From CAKZSB01 sp964573105 (lineage in GTDB: Bacteria; Pseudomonadota; Gammaproteobacteria; Granulosicoccales; Granulosicoccaceae), in contig CAZNIS010000005.1 of assembly GCA_964573105.1 (NCBI GenBank), forward strand, positions 96,307 through 160,306: DNA of 64,000 bases. The letters run 5' to 3'. The position numbers and the translations under genes are program-made. Shown piece after piece: positions 44,612 through 53,683 of this stretch (position 1 is the first letter of the stretch; every line of letters starts with the position of its first letter). The notes below the pieces were generated by a model. The model had not been told where the DNA came from. It saw nothing but the letters and a program-made list of their open reading frames with translations, and searched no databases.

Positions 44612-45610
44612 ATGACAAACAAAACAATTCTGGTGACTGGCGGCGCTGGCTACATCGGCAGCCACACAGTCAAGCAGTTGGGCCAGCGTGGTGAGAACAT
44701 CATCGTTCTGGATGATCTTTCAACTGGCTTTGCGGAAAGCGTGCTGTTTGGTGAAGTTGTGCAAGGCAAAACCGGCGACACAGAACTGGTCGACCGGATC
44801 ATGGCTGACAATCAGGTAGACACAGTGCTGCATTTTGCCGCGCATACGGTGGTACCCGAATCGGTCGAAAACCCGCTCAAGTACTACGGCAACAATACCA
44901 GCAGCACCCGCAGCCTGCTGGAGTGCTGCCAGCGCAACAAGGTGAGCCATTTCATTTTCAGCTCGACGGCGGCGACCTACGGCATTCCCTCAGACGGCAA
45001 GCCCTGCACTGAAGAGACACCGACAGCGCCGATCAATCCTTACGGCATGTCGAAACTGATGTCCGAGTACATGCTCGAAGATCTCGACAAGGCCTGCGAT
45101 ATGCGCCACGTAATCCTGCGTTACTTCAATGTGGCCGGATGCGACCCGGAAGGCGAGATCGGGCAGTCGACGCTGAACGCCACGCTGCTGATCAAGGTGG
45201 CTGCTGAGGTAGCAGTCGGCAAGCGACCCGAAATATACGTCTACGGCACCGATTACCCGACTGCAGACGGCACTGGCGTTCGCGACTACATCCACGTGTC
45301 AGATCTGGCGGCTGCCCACATCGAGGCGCTCGACTATCTGCGTCACGGTGGTGAGTCGACGCGTCTGAACTGTGGCTATGGTCACGGCTACAGCGTTCGC
45401 GAAGTCCTGGATATGGTTCAGAAGGTCATCGGTGGCCCGATCAAGATCGTCGAGCATCCGCGTCGCGCCGGTGATCCGCCCGAGCTGATCGCCAACGTCG
45501 ACAAAATCCACCAGACCCTGAAGTGGACTCCGCAGTACGACGATCTCGAGACGATCGTTCGAACGGCGATTGACTGGGAGCGGCGCCTGCTCGAGCAAAG
45601 CGCCGCCTGA
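44612..45610 (+). CDS. galE: UDP-glucose 4-epimerase GalE
   Basis: A 332-residue short-chain dehydrogenase-fold epimerase interconverting UDP-glucose and UDP-galactose (often also the GlcNAc/GalNAc pair). The NAD loop VTGGAGYIGSHTVKQL is at residues 8-23. The catalytic Ser/Tyr/Lys are in FSSTAATYG and YGMSKLMSE, and VRDYIHVSDLA is typical. Length matches the family (about 335). It provides sugar donors for LPS or exopolysaccharide, in keeping with the transferase gene at 54.6 kb. It converges with the ADP-ribosylglycohydrolase, 7 bases apart. Confidence 0.96.
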   Translation: MTNKTILVTGGAGYIGSHTVKQLGQRGENIIVLDDLSTGFAESVLFGEVVQGKTGDTELVDRIMADNQVDTVLHFAAHTVVPESVENPLKYYGNNTSSTRSLLECCQRNKVSHFIFSSTAATYGIPSDGKPCTEETPTAPINPYGMSKLMSEYMLEDLDKACDMRHVILRYFNVAGCDPEGEIGQSTLNATLLIKVAAEVAVGKRPEIYVYGTDYPTADGTGVRDYIHVSDLAAAHIEALDYLRHGGESTRLNCGYGHGYSVREVLDMVQKVIGGPIKIVEHPRRAGDPPELIANVDKIHQTLKWTPQYDDLETIVRTAIDWERRLLEQSAA

Positions 45611-45617
45611 AACGCTG

Positions 45618-46634
45618 TCAGTACAGTGGCGCGGTGACCCGCTGGCGCATGCTCTGCGGGATGCCGTAAACCAATCCGGCGATGGCGCCCCCCGCCCTCG
45701 CCCCGCCGCCGCCATAGCCCCCGCCCACAATGTTTTAGCGCCCCGCAGCTTCGAAATCATGGCTGTGTGNNNNNNNNNNGGCCCCACCCCCCCCCCCCCC
45801 CGGCCGCCCCCCCCCCCCCCCCCCCCCCCGGCCGCAGCAATCGCCGCCGCACAGAATGTTATCGCGCACCGCAGATTCGAAATCATGGCTGTGTGCCAGC
45901 AGATGCCAGACGACCGGCAACCCCTGCACCATATGGCAGGGCATGCCAAAGTGATCCGCCGCACCAAGTGGATCGTAGTCACCACCGGCGTACGCCAGCG
46001 CCTCCAGCAATTTGCCTTGCAATTTCCCGGATGCGACCGACTCGGCGCTTGAACGCAACGCATCGGGGAGTGCCGCACCCTCAGCCAACGCCTGCAAGCA
46101 GGCAAGCACGGTCGCAGATCCGTTCAAGCCGACCGGGTTATGGGTAAACAGGCTGACAGCATGGGCCAGCGACTGCTGATCTGCCCGGGTGACAAACAGT
46201 GCAGGCACAACGGCCAGTGGCGGCATTTGCGTATCGTCGGCAGCAGGCTGTTCTGGCAGCTCGTCACCGGCAGCCAGAATCGCCGCGACCAGTGCTTTGG
46301 TTGGCCTGTCAGCAAAACCACAGTAGCTGCCGCAGGGGCCAAACGTTTCCATGAATAGGGCGACATGCTGATCGCGCTGGTAACCGTCTTCCGAGAACGC
46401 AGCGGTGGCGGCGACCCGGGCGGACTCGCCATAGTGCGATGCATCGCCAGTGCGTTTGGCTGGATGGGCGAAATAGGACTTCTGACCATCGAAGATGGCC
46501 GCATCGGGTTGGCGAAAGAGTACATCACCGCTGGTAGCGACGCGTTTGAGATGCGCCTGATCGTACATCCAGTGCAAACCCATTGCGGCGGCGTCCGCCA
46601 CCAGTGCACCGTTTAACGCATCCCGAGTATCCAT
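45618..46634 (-). CDS. ADP-ribosylglycohydrolase-family protein, interrupted by a scaffold gap
   Basis: The N-terminal ~260 residues read well from ATG 46634: MDTRDALNGALVADAAAMGL is typical of the ADP-ribosyl-glycohydrolase fold, and later ILCGGDCCGR is the C-terminal metal-site region. The frame then runs into poly-C, 10 N and a degraded near-copy of the preceding sequence (45680-45769). Past this artefact the same strand encodes GAIAGLVYGIPQSMRQ and further residues to a TGA at 45618-45620, the expected family C-terminus. The gene is probably intact in the organism and broken only in the assembly. It would remove ADP-ribose from proteins, nucleic acids or small molecules. It lies 91 bases downstream of a Ser/Thr kinase gene. 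Confidence 0.75.
45770..45779. other. Assembly gap (10 N) with flanking low-quality poly-C
   Basis: Ten unknown bases are followed by almost pure C with two CGGCCG-like interruptions (about 45782-45830). Both sides carry versions of the same stretch: GATTCGAAATCATGGCTGTGTG on the right (45873-45894, here split by name only) and a near-identical copy ending just before the N. The left copy differs by errors of the kind seen in poor reads. This is an unresolved G/C-rich join, not a biological tandem repeat. Confidence 0.9.
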
Positions 46635-46725
46635 CGTCGATTCGCCCTGTTGTCGAGGGACGACATCATACCGAATCGAGTGATGCGGTTGCCGCTCGAT
46701 CGGCGGCAACCTAGGATTGGATTAA

Positions 46726-48057
46726 CTAGAGCGCGAGGTCGAGCAGCAGCTCGTCTGCAGCAGGGGTGGTTTTTTGCGACAGATGATTGGCGATCATCTG
46801 GTAGTAGCCCAGTTGCTCCGCCGGCGACAACTCATGCACGTCTGAAGACCGAACCTTCAGCGCGACCACATCAGTCATGGCATCGATCTGGACTGGATTC
46901 TTGTCACCGCGCACGAATCCACCCTCACCAAAACAATCGCCGGGGCCCAGCACAGCGCCGAGACCAGAGTGATCCTGCAAACTGGCAATACCTTCCAGAA
47001 TCACGTACAAATGATTGTCCAGCGTGTCGCGCCCCAGTGCAGTAGAGCCCCCTTCAAATCGGGCCAGTGTGCACAGGGAGACGAATCGGGTGATCTTGCG
47101 AGCGCTGAATCCCTGGAAAAACTTCAATTGATTGACGATCGGCATCCAGGTCGACAGCTCGGGGCTGAGCAGATCTGGCGGGGCGATTTTCTCTGCCACA
47201 TCGCGCAGCGCCTGCGCCATCTCGGCGCCGCTGGCGAATCGATGTTGCGGATGCTTGGCGAGCGCACGAGCGAGGATTCGCTCAAGCTCTGGCGGCAGAT
47301 CTTCGCGAATGGTTCGCAGTGGCGGCGCGACATCATGCACGACCGCGCGAAACAGCTCGCGCACTTTGGATGCGCGAAAAAGCTGCTGACCGGTGAGCAT
47401 CTCAAACAGGACTGTGCCGAGTGAGTAGATGTCACTTCTGGGGCCAAGCTCCTTACCGGTGATCTGCTCAGGCGACATGTAATTTGGTGTACCCAGCGAC
47501 GGGCGACCGTTCTCGCCGGCGTCTTCCGCCGAGGTGTTGATCGCGATGCCAAAGTCGAGCAGTTTCACGTCGCCGGACGTTGATACCATGATGTTGGCTG
47601 GTTTGATGTCGCGATGGACTATGCCCATCTGGTGCGAGAAATCAATCGCCTCACAGACTTCAGTGATGATCTGAATTACGCGATGCGGCGGCAATTGCTG
47701 TTTGCCCTTGCCATATTGTTTCAACGACACACCCTCGACGTACTCCATCACGATGTAGTTCAGCGGGCCATCGACGCCCGCGTCGTAGACGCTGACGATA
47801 TTCGGGTGGGACAGCCGTCCAGCTGACAAAGTCTCAGTGACAAACGCGCGTTGCGCACCGGGCATTCTGCCGGTCTTGGCATCGGGTGCCTGAACTTCGG
47901 ACAACTTGATTGCCACATCGCGAGACAAAATCGCATCATAGGCGCGATAGACGATGCCGCAGGTACCGCTGCCGATCCTGTCGAGCAACTGATACTTGCT
48001 CACCTTTGCAGGAACAGAAAAATCCAGCTCCCGTACCGTACTTTGTGGTTTGCCCAT
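46726..48057 (-). CDS. Ser/Thr protein kinase with C-terminal cNMP-binding-like domain
   Basis: A 443-residue soluble Hanks-type kinase. Glycine loop GSGTCGIVYRA, catalytic Lys51 (VAIK), HRDIKPANI with catalytic Asp150, DFG at 168-170, and the SPEQITG P+1 region are all present, so it should be active. Residues ~310-430 match a cyclic-nucleotide-binding/CAP-effector fold (HLYVILEG, GPGDCFGEGG). The phosphate-binding cassette lacks the usual R-[ST]-A, so ligand binding is uncertain. There is no transmembrane or PASTA part. It may be tied to the downstream ADP-ribosylglycohydrolase. ATG 48057 is preferred to an in-frame TTG at 48084. Confidence 0.92.
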   Translation of the reverse strand: MGKPQSTVRELDFSVPAKVSKYQLLDRIGSGTCGIVYRAYDAILSRDVAIKLSEVQAPDAKTGRMPGAQRAFVTETLSAGRLSHPNIVSVYDAGVDGPLNYIVMEYVEGVSLKQYGKGKQQLPPHRVIQIITEVCEAIDFSHQMGIVHRDIKPANIMVSTSGDVKLLDFGIAINTSAEDAGENGRPSLGTPNYMSPEQITGKELGPRSDIYSLGTVLFEMLTGQQLFRASKVRELFRAVVHDVAPPLRTIREDLPPELERILARALAKHPQHRFASGAEMAQALRDVAEKIAPPDLLSPELSTWMPIVNQLKFFQGFSARKITRFVSLCTLARFEGGSTALGRDTLDNHLYVILEGIASLQDHSGLGAVLGPGDCFGEGGFVRGDKNPVQIDAMTDVVALKVRSSDVHELSPAEQLGYYQMIANHLSQKTTPAADELLLDLAL

Positions 48058-48122
48058 TTCGGTGTCGCGTGCAGTCTGTCTCAACGAGAGTGTTTCCGAG
48101 TAGTGCCGTAGAACGCCAGCAA

Positions 48123-49484
48123 TCAGCCGTCTCTACCGCTAAGCATAGTCAATATTTGTCGATGTATGCCCGCAAATGAACCATTTGACATGCAGACGAT
48201 GACATCTCCTGGCGCTGCAATACTCGATAGCCGGGCAATCATGTCGTCGGTGCTGTGATAAACCTCGGTGCAGCTAGCACCTGATTCGCACAGGCCCGAC
48301 AAGTCCAGTCGATCCGGCTGCGCGTTGTGCAACAACGCGTAATCCGAGCATTGCAGAGCGGACGGCATGCTTTCAATATGTATGCCAGAGGCCATGCTGT
48401 TGGAGCGAAAGTCAACCAGCGCGATCAACTTTGACCCACCCGACAGCTGCGCGCGCAAGGCCTGCAAGGTGGCGGCGATGGCCGTCGGGTGATGGGCGAA
48501 ATCATCCAGCACGCGTACACCGGCGATATTGCCAATCTCCTCCAACCGCCGTTTAACACCGGCAAACTGCGACAATGCCTCGATCGACACTGACACCGGC
48601 ACGCCGGTGTGCCGTGCCGCGGCAATCGCTGCGACCGCATTGGATAAATTATGCAAGCCGGCCAGACCGGCATCGAGCGCACAGACGGCACCATCCGGCA
48701 TACGAACCTGGCCGCCATCGTCATGCTGGCTGAACTGCCAGTCGCTGTGTGGCTCTGCCGAGAAGGTCTCTGTCTGACTCCAGCAGCCCATTGCCAGCAC
48801 TTCTCGCAGGTGCTCGTCGGCGCCATTGACCACGATCAGACTTTGCGCTGCGATGGTTCGCACCAGGTGGTGAAACTGACGCTGGATGTCGGCAATCGAA
48901 TCGAAAATGTCAGCGTGATCGAACTCGAGATTGTTCAGCACCAGCGTGCGAGGCCAGTAGTGGACGAACTTGGAGCGCTTGTCGAAAAACGCGGTGTCGT
49001 ATTCGTCGGCCTCAACGACAAAAAAAGAGCCTCCCCCCGCTCTGGCCGACTGGCCGAAGTTGCCCGGTACGCCACCGATTAAAAAACCCGGCGCCATGCC
49101 AGCGTATTCGAGTATCCATGCCAGCATACTGCTGGTGGTTGTTTTGCCGTGGGTGCCGGCAACAGCAACCACCCATTGCTCGCGCAGCACATTGTCGCGA
49201 AGCCATAGCGGCCCTGATGTACAGACAAGGCCCAGTTCCAACGCCTTTTCCATTTCCGGGTTACCGCGACTGATCGCATTGCCGACCACTACCACGTCGG
49301 GGCGTGGATCAAGGTTTGACTCGGCATAGCCTTCCATCAGGTCGATGCCGGCCTTGCGCAGTTGTTCATCCATTGGCGGATAGACGTTCGCATCAGAACC
49401 GCTGACGCGATGCCCGGCGGCACTGGCAAGTTGCGCCACGCCACCCATGAAAGTGCCACAGATGCCGATAATGTGCAGATGCAT
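48123..49484 (-). CDS. mpl: UDP-N-acetylmuramate:L-Ala-gamma-D-Glu-meso-DAP ligase Mpl
   Basis: A 453-residue Mur-ligase-fold enzyme (E. coli 457) that reattaches recycled tripeptide to UDP-MurNAc. N-terminus MHLHIIGICGTFMGGVA is diagnostic for Mpl against MurC. The ATP loop VAGTHGKTTTSSMLAW and the LDDFAHHPTAIAATL segment are present. It implies murein recycling and DAP-type peptidoglycan, consistent with dapA at 3 kb. It is followed by the kinase gene 65 bases downstream and preceded by a Yip1-like membrane gene (6 bases). Confidence 0.96.
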   Translation of the reverse strand: MHLHIIGICGTFMGGVAQLASAAGHRVSGSDANVYPPMDEQLRKAGIDLMEGYAESNLDPRPDVVVVGNAISRGNPEMEKALELGLVCTSGPLWLRDNVLREQWVVAVAGTHGKTTTSSMLAWILEYAGMAPGFLIGGVPGNFGQSARAGGGSFFVVEADEYDTAFFDKRSKFVHYWPRTLVLNNLEFDHADIFDSIADIQRQFHHLVRTIAAQSLIVVNGADEHLREVLAMGCWSQTETFSAEPHSDWQFSQHDDGGQVRMPDGAVCALDAGLAGLHNLSNAVAAIAAARHTGVPVSVSIEALSQFAGVKRRLEEIGNIAGVRVLDDFAHHPTAIAATLQALRAQLSGGSKLIALVDFRSNSMASGIHIESMPSALQCSDYALLHNAQPDRLDLSGLCESGASCTEVYHSTDDMIARLSSIAAPGDVIVCMSNGSFAGIHRQILTMLSGRDG

Positions 49485-49490
49485 GGGCTG

Positions 49491-50093
49491 TCAGCTTCCG
49501 GTGGAAAAATCAGGCGGCGCAGGCCCCGGAAACAAACCGAACACCAACAGCGTCAGGAACATCAGCAACAGCGCCAGGGCAATGCCACGCGCAAACGGCA
49601 CTTCGAAAGTGTGCTGGTATACATAGGCGGTCACGATGAGCGACCAGATATCCAGCAGCAGCACCAGCGTGAGCACCATGCCACTGATATTGCCGGTACT
49701 GGCACCAAGTGAGGGGAACAGGGGTATCGCAACGATATAGATCACAATCGAGGCACCGCAGATGGCGGTGAATGCCTGATTGAATCGCTGCTGTCGCTGC
49801 TGAATTGACAGCACGCCATACAAGAACGCCGCCGATAACAACATAGCGAGCACACTACGCAAAAAGGCACCCGGCAATGAATAGCTGGCAATCAGGCTAA
49901 TCGTGCTGATCGAAAGCGCAGCAAACACACTGACTTGCAACGCCATCGGATGCGACGGAAGGTCCTGCGGTTTTATACGTAAAAACGCAAGCGCGACAAA
50001 CTGCTTAAACAGGCTCAACAAAGTCCGTCCCACCGGTAAGCTCTGAACAGAGTCGGAAATATAGCCCAGATCCCCGGGCAGCGACGGTGCCAA
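49491..50093 (-). CDS. Yip1-domain integral membrane protein
   Basis: A 200-residue protein with five hydrophobic helices (about 53-70, 76-95, 108-127, 134-157 and 168-188), a layout of the Yip1 family. The amphipathic N-terminal part (LPVGRTLLSLFKQFVALAF) is followed by a polar RIKPQD loop. The function of bacterial Yip1 proteins is unknown. The start is TTG at 50093; an in-frame ATG at residue 50 would remove part of the N-terminal region. It is placed six bases ahead of mpl and is likely co-transcribed. Confidence 0.72.
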   Translation of the reverse strand: MAPSLPGDLGYISDSVQSLPVGRTLLSLFKQFVALAFLRIKPQDLPSHPMALQVSVFAALSISTISLIASYSLPGAFLRSVLAMLLSAAFLYGVLSIQQRQQRFNQAFTAICGASIVIYIVAIPLFPSLGASTGNISGMVLTLVLLLDIWSLIVTAYVYQHTFEVPFARGIALALLLMFLTLLVFGLFPGPAPPDFSTGS

Positions 50094-50242
50094 AACGGAA
50101 ACTCGACGATTGCACGTGCCGCCCGGCTGTTACCTGATACCATTCGCCCTCAGCCATGGGAGCCATGCCATCAGCAGCCATGCCGTTCTAACGCTGAAAC
50201 GCACTACCCTCAATAAAGCCAATGCTCTGACCCAGCCATCCT

Positions 50243-50887
50243 ATGACTGACAACGCTTATAAACCCGGCAATCCAGCCTCCATGCGCAGCCGCTTTCGTG
50301 GCTTTTTGCCAGTGGTGGTCGACGTGGAAACCGGCGGCTTCAATGCGAGCACCGATGCGCTGCTGGAAATTGCTGCCATCGTGATCGAGATGGATGAAGT
50401 TGGGCAATTGCGACCGGCCGATTGTGTCAGCACGCACGTGGTGCCGTTTGAAGGGGCCAATCTCGATCCGAAGTCGATGGAGGTAAACGGCATCGACCCG
50501 TGGCATCCGCTGCGCGCGGCCCGCCAAGAGCGCGATGCACTGGGCTATATCTTCTCGCCCATCCGAAAAGCCGTCAAAGAGGCAGGGTGTACGCGTGCAG
50601 TGCTGGTTGGGCACAACGCCCATTTCGATCTGGGTTTTTTGAATGCCTGCGTGGCGCGCTCGGGCATCAAGCGCAATCCGTTTCACCCATTTAGTTGTCT
50701 GGACACCGTCAGCCTGGGTGGACTGGCGCTGGGCCAAACGGTGTTGTCGCGCGCCGTTCAGGCAGCAGAACTGGGGTGGAACCAGGCAGATGCGCACTCG
50801 GCGGTCTACGACACCGAAAAAACCGCCGAGCTATTCTGCCACGTGGTGAATCGCTGGGAGGCGCTTCACCAGACAGCCAGTACCTAA
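50243..50887 (+). CDS. rnt: Ribonuclease T
   Basis: A 214-residue DEDDh 3'-5' exonuclease (E. coli 215) that matures tRNA CCA ends and 5S/23S rRNA. Exo I is VDVETGGFN (Asp, Glu), Exo II GHNAHFDLGFLNA (Asp), and Exo III DAHSAVYDTEKTAELF (His, Asp). The N-terminus MRSRFRGFLPVVVDVE is typical. It converges with grxD with a 4-base overlap of stops, a pairing seen in many gammaproteobacteria. Confidence 0.96.
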   Translation: MTDNAYKPGNPASMRSRFRGFLPVVVDVETGGFNASTDALLEIAAIVIEMDEVGQLRPADCVSTHVVPFEGANLDPKSMEVNGIDPWHPLRAARQERDALGYIFSPIRKAVKEAGCTRAVLVGHNAHFDLGFLNACVARSGIKRNPFHPFSCLDTVSLGGLALGQTVLSRAVQAAELGWNQADAHSAVYDTEKTAELFCHVVNRWEALHQTAST

Positions 50888-51204
50888 CTGGCCGGAACGG
50901 CGGCCTGTACCATCCGCTTGAGTTCACCGGATTCGTGCATCTCCATCACGATATCGCAACCGCCGATCAGCTCGCCGTCGATAAACAACTGCGGGAAAGT
51001 CGGCCAGTCTGAATAGGCCGGCAGGCGCTCGCGAACTTCGGAATCCTGGATAACGTTGACGTAGGCGAACTCGCGCTCACACTCCTTCAACGCCGCTGAG
51101 GTGCGGCTGGAAAAACCACACATCGGCATCTGCGGTGTGCCTTTCATGAACAAAATCACCTTGTTGTTTTCAACGTGATTCTTGATTCTCTCTTCCACTT
51201 CCAT
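50884..51204 (-). CDS. grxD: Monothiol glutaredoxin GrxD
   Basis: A 106-residue CGFS-type glutaredoxin (E. coli Grx4 115) that carries [2Fe-2S] clusters, often with BolA. The motif MKGTPQMPMCGFSSRTSAAL holds the active-site Cys; NVIQDSEVRERLPAYSDWPT and FPQLFIDGELIGGCDIV complete the glutathione site. Its stop overlaps rnt. A 234-base region separates it from argD and should hold divergent promoters. Confidence 0.96.
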   Translation of the reverse strand: MEVEERIKNHVENNKVILFMKGTPQMPMCGFSSRTSAALKECEREFAYVNVIQDSEVRERLPAYSDWPTFPQLFIDGELIGGCDIVMEMHESGELKRMVQAAVPAS

Positions 51205-51364
51205 CTTGCATTGTCTCTCTATGACCCATCGAGTAACGCCGGTACACGAAACGCCGGCGACGAACCGCTATGTTTACATAGTTTCGGTCTCTGAGTCTGG
51301 TGTTTAGCGCACGTGATTCAAGGTGTTGTGCCCTTTTGTGCAGGCTCGCGGCATCACACAGCGA

Positions 51365-51393
51365 TTGATTTCATACCGGCAGTTTCTTACTCT
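51365..51393 (+). promoter_or_regulatory. Candidate sigma-70 promoter of argD-argF
   Basis: TTGATT at 51365-51370 and TACTCT at 51388-51393 are separated by 17 bases, and the argD ATG follows 45 bases later. The -35 matches consensus at four of six bases, the -10 at the key T-A...T positions. No clear pair of ARG boxes for ArgR was found nearby. Confidence 0.35.
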
Positions 51394-51438
51394 AGATGAT
51401 TGCCTCTCCCCGGGCATTCTGGAACCTCAGGACACCGC

Positions 51439-52641
51439 ATGTCATCGCCTACTACAAGCTCACTGATTCCCTCTTACGCCAGACTGCCAGTGTCTTTTGT
51501 GCGTGGAGAGGGAGCGCGGCTGTGGGACGATCACGGCAATGAGTACCTGGATGCACTGGGCGGCATCGCTGTCTGTGCGCTGGGCCATGCGCACCCCGAT
51601 GTTACCCGAGCCATCAGCGAACAGGCCGCCACACTGCTGCACACCTCGAATCTGTTCGGCATCGAGCATCAGGAAAATCTGGCCACCAAACTGTGCGAAG
51701 TCAGTGGCATGGAGGCCGTTTTCTTCTGTAATAGTGGCGCCGAAGCCAACGAGACCGCGATCAAACTCACGCGCCTGTACGGTCATAGCCGGGGTGTCGA
51801 CCAGCCACGGGTAATCACCTTCAACGACAGCTTCCACGGCCGCACCATGGGCACGCTAAGCGCGACCGGCAACCCGAAAGTACACGCCGGTTTCGAGCCG
51901 CTGGTCAGTGGTTTTGTGCATGTTCCGTACAACGACATAGAGGCGGTCAAAGCAGTCGCTGACGATCCGAACATCGTCGCCGTGATGGTCGAGCCAATTC
52001 TCGGCGAAGGCGGCATTGTGGTGCCGGCCGATGACTACCTGCCCGCGCTGCGCGAGCTTTGCTATCGACAGGAATGGCTGATGATAGCGGACGAAATACA
52101 GACCGGCGTCGGCCGCACCGGGCACTGGTACGCAAGTACCGGGATGGGTGTGATCCCGGACGTGATCACCACTGCCAAGGCGCTCGGCAATGGCATTCCG
52201 ATCGGCGCCTGTCTAACGCGAGGCGTCGCAGCCAACCTGATTCAGCCCGGCCATCACGGCAGCACCTTCGGCGGTAATCCCTTCGCCACCCGTGTCGGTC
52301 TGCAGGTTCTGGACACCCTGCAGCGCGAGGATCTCCCGGCACGTGCAAAGCGCGGCGGCGAACGTCTGCGAAGCAAACTGAACGACGCGTTGCACAACCG
52401 CCCGGAGGTTGTGGAAATCCGTGGTCGCGGCATGATGATCGGCATTGAACTGGATACCGATTGCTCCACTCTGGTGAAGGCAGGGCTGGAACAGCGGGTA
52501 ATTTTTAATGTTACGGCGGGCAACGTGCTGCGCCTGTTGCCACCCTACAATCTCAGCGACGATGAGATCGACGAAGTCGCCAGCCGCGTGGCCCGCTCGA
52601 TCGAGAGTGTCTGCCAGTCAAATGACGCTGCAACAGCATGA
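51439..52641 (+). CDS. argD: Acetylornithine aminotransferase ArgD
   Basis: A 400-residue PLP-dependent class III aminotransferase of arginine (and possibly lysine/DAP) synthesis. Signatures are LDALGGIAVCALGHAHP, FHGRTMGTLSATGNPK, the Asp of IADEIQTGVGRTG, and the PLP lysine in TTAKALGNGIPIGA. The start is ATG at 51439; an in-frame ATG at 51400 adds 13 residues and overlaps the candidate promoter's downstream side. The argF start overlaps the stop (ATGA). Confidence 0.95.
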   Translation: MSSPTTSSLIPSYARLPVSFVRGEGARLWDDHGNEYLDALGGIAVCALGHAHPDVTRAISEQAATLLHTSNLFGIEHQENLATKLCEVSGMEAVFFCNSGAEANETAIKLTRLYGHSRGVDQPRVITFNDSFHGRTMGTLSATGNPKVHAGFEPLVSGFVHVPYNDIEAVKAVADDPNIVAVMVEPILGEGGIVVPADDYLPALRELCYRQEWLMIADEIQTGVGRTGHWYASTGMGVIPDVITTAKALGNGIPIGACLTRGVAANLIQPGHHGSTFGGNPFATRVGLQVLDTLQREDLPARAKRGGERLRSKLNDALHNRPEVVEIRGRGMMIGIELDTDCSTLVKAGLEQRVIFNVTAGNVLRLLPPYNLSDDEIDEVASRVARSIESVCQSNDAATA

Positions 52642-53540
52642 GCGTGCGTCACTTTATCAGCGAGTCTGACCTCAGCGCCGCTGAATTTCGCGCGGTGATC
52701 GATAACTCGATCAACATCAAGGCGGAATGGAAGAGCGGCAAAACCCGAGACACGCTGCACAATCGCACACTGGCGATGATTTTCGAAAAAGCCTCTACCC
52801 GCACCCGCACCTCCTTTGAGGCCGGCATGGTGCAATTGGGCGGTCAGGCGATCAATCTGTCGCCCAAGGACAGTCAGCTTAGTCGTGGCGAACCAATCAC
52901 CGATACATCGCGTGTTATGAGCGAGATGGTAGATGCCGTCATGCTGCGTACCCACAGCCATGCCACACAACAGGAATTCGCCAGTGTTTCAGCGATCCCG
53001 GTTATCAATGGCTTGTCGGATCTGCTGCACCCGTGTCAGTTGCTGGCCGACATTCAAACCTGCGTCGAACTGCGCGGCGATGTAAAAGGCGCTCGCATGG
53101 CCTGGATCGGTCCTGGCAACAACATGTGCAACTCTTACATCAACACGGCGAAGCTGCTGGATTTCACATTGGCGATTGCCTGCCCCGAAGCATTGTCCCC
53201 GGACGCCGAGCTGGCCCGCCAGCACGCCGATCACATCGAGTTCTGTGACAGCGCCGGAGATGCCGTTGCGAACGCCGACGTGGTCGTGACCGATGTCTGG
53301 GCAAGTATGGGCGAAGAGCAGGAGGCCGCACGCTATGCCCAGTTGCTGCTGCCGTATCAGGTCAATCAGGCCCTTCTCGATCGCGCCAGCAAAGATGCAA
53401 TTTTTCTGCACTGTCTGCCGGCGCATCGCGGTGAAGAAGTCAGTGCCGAAGTGATCGATGGCCCTCAAAGCGCAGTCTGGCAGGAGGCCGGAAATCGTCT
53501 GCACGCTCAAAAAGCCCTGCTGGAATTTCTGCTGCTCTAA
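52638..53540 (+). CDS. argF: Ornithine carbamoyltransferase
   Basis: A 300-residue transcarbamylase forming citrulline from ornithine and carbamoyl phosphate. The carbamoyl-phosphate loop is ASTRTRTSFE, ornithine-binding parts are in DVWASMGEE, and HCLPAHRGEEV carries the catalytic Cys. It begins inside the argD stop (ATGA), so argD-argF are co-translated, an arrangement common in Pseudomonas and relatives for the anabolic enzyme. Confidence 0.96.
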   Translation: MSVRHFISESDLSAAEFRAVIDNSINIKAEWKSGKTRDTLHNRTLAMIFEKASTRTRTSFEAGMVQLGGQAINLSPKDSQLSRGEPITDTSRVMSEMVDAVMLRTHSHATQQEFASVSAIPVINGLSDLLHPCQLLADIQTCVELRGDVKGARMAWIGPGNNMCNSYINTAKLLDFTLAIACPEALSPDAELARQHADHIEFCDSAGDAVANADVVVTDVWASMGEEQEAARYAQLLLPYQVNQALLDRASKDAIFLHCLPAHRGEEVSAEVIDGPQSAVWQEAGNRLHAQKALLEFLLL

Positions 53541-53683
53541 GCTTCTTCTGCCAGGCCAGGCAGGCACTACAAAACTGCTTCACGGAACCGGGCGACGGTG
53601 CGCTCGGAGGTCGGGGTTGTGGAAAAAAAATTGCACAGCGCTCAGGACATTACTCCCGAGCAACCTCTGCAGCCTTCGACCCC

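Noticed and set aside
45680..45895. Apparent direct repeat of about 80 bases on both sides of the gap.
   Set aside because: The left copy is an error-rich version of the right one next to N and poly-C, as expected from a failed join, not a real duplication.
45299..46105. Frames crossing the N run, including Gly- and Pro-rich translations of poly-C.
   Set aside because: They depend on the scaffold gap and low-quality homopolymer; no biological meaning.
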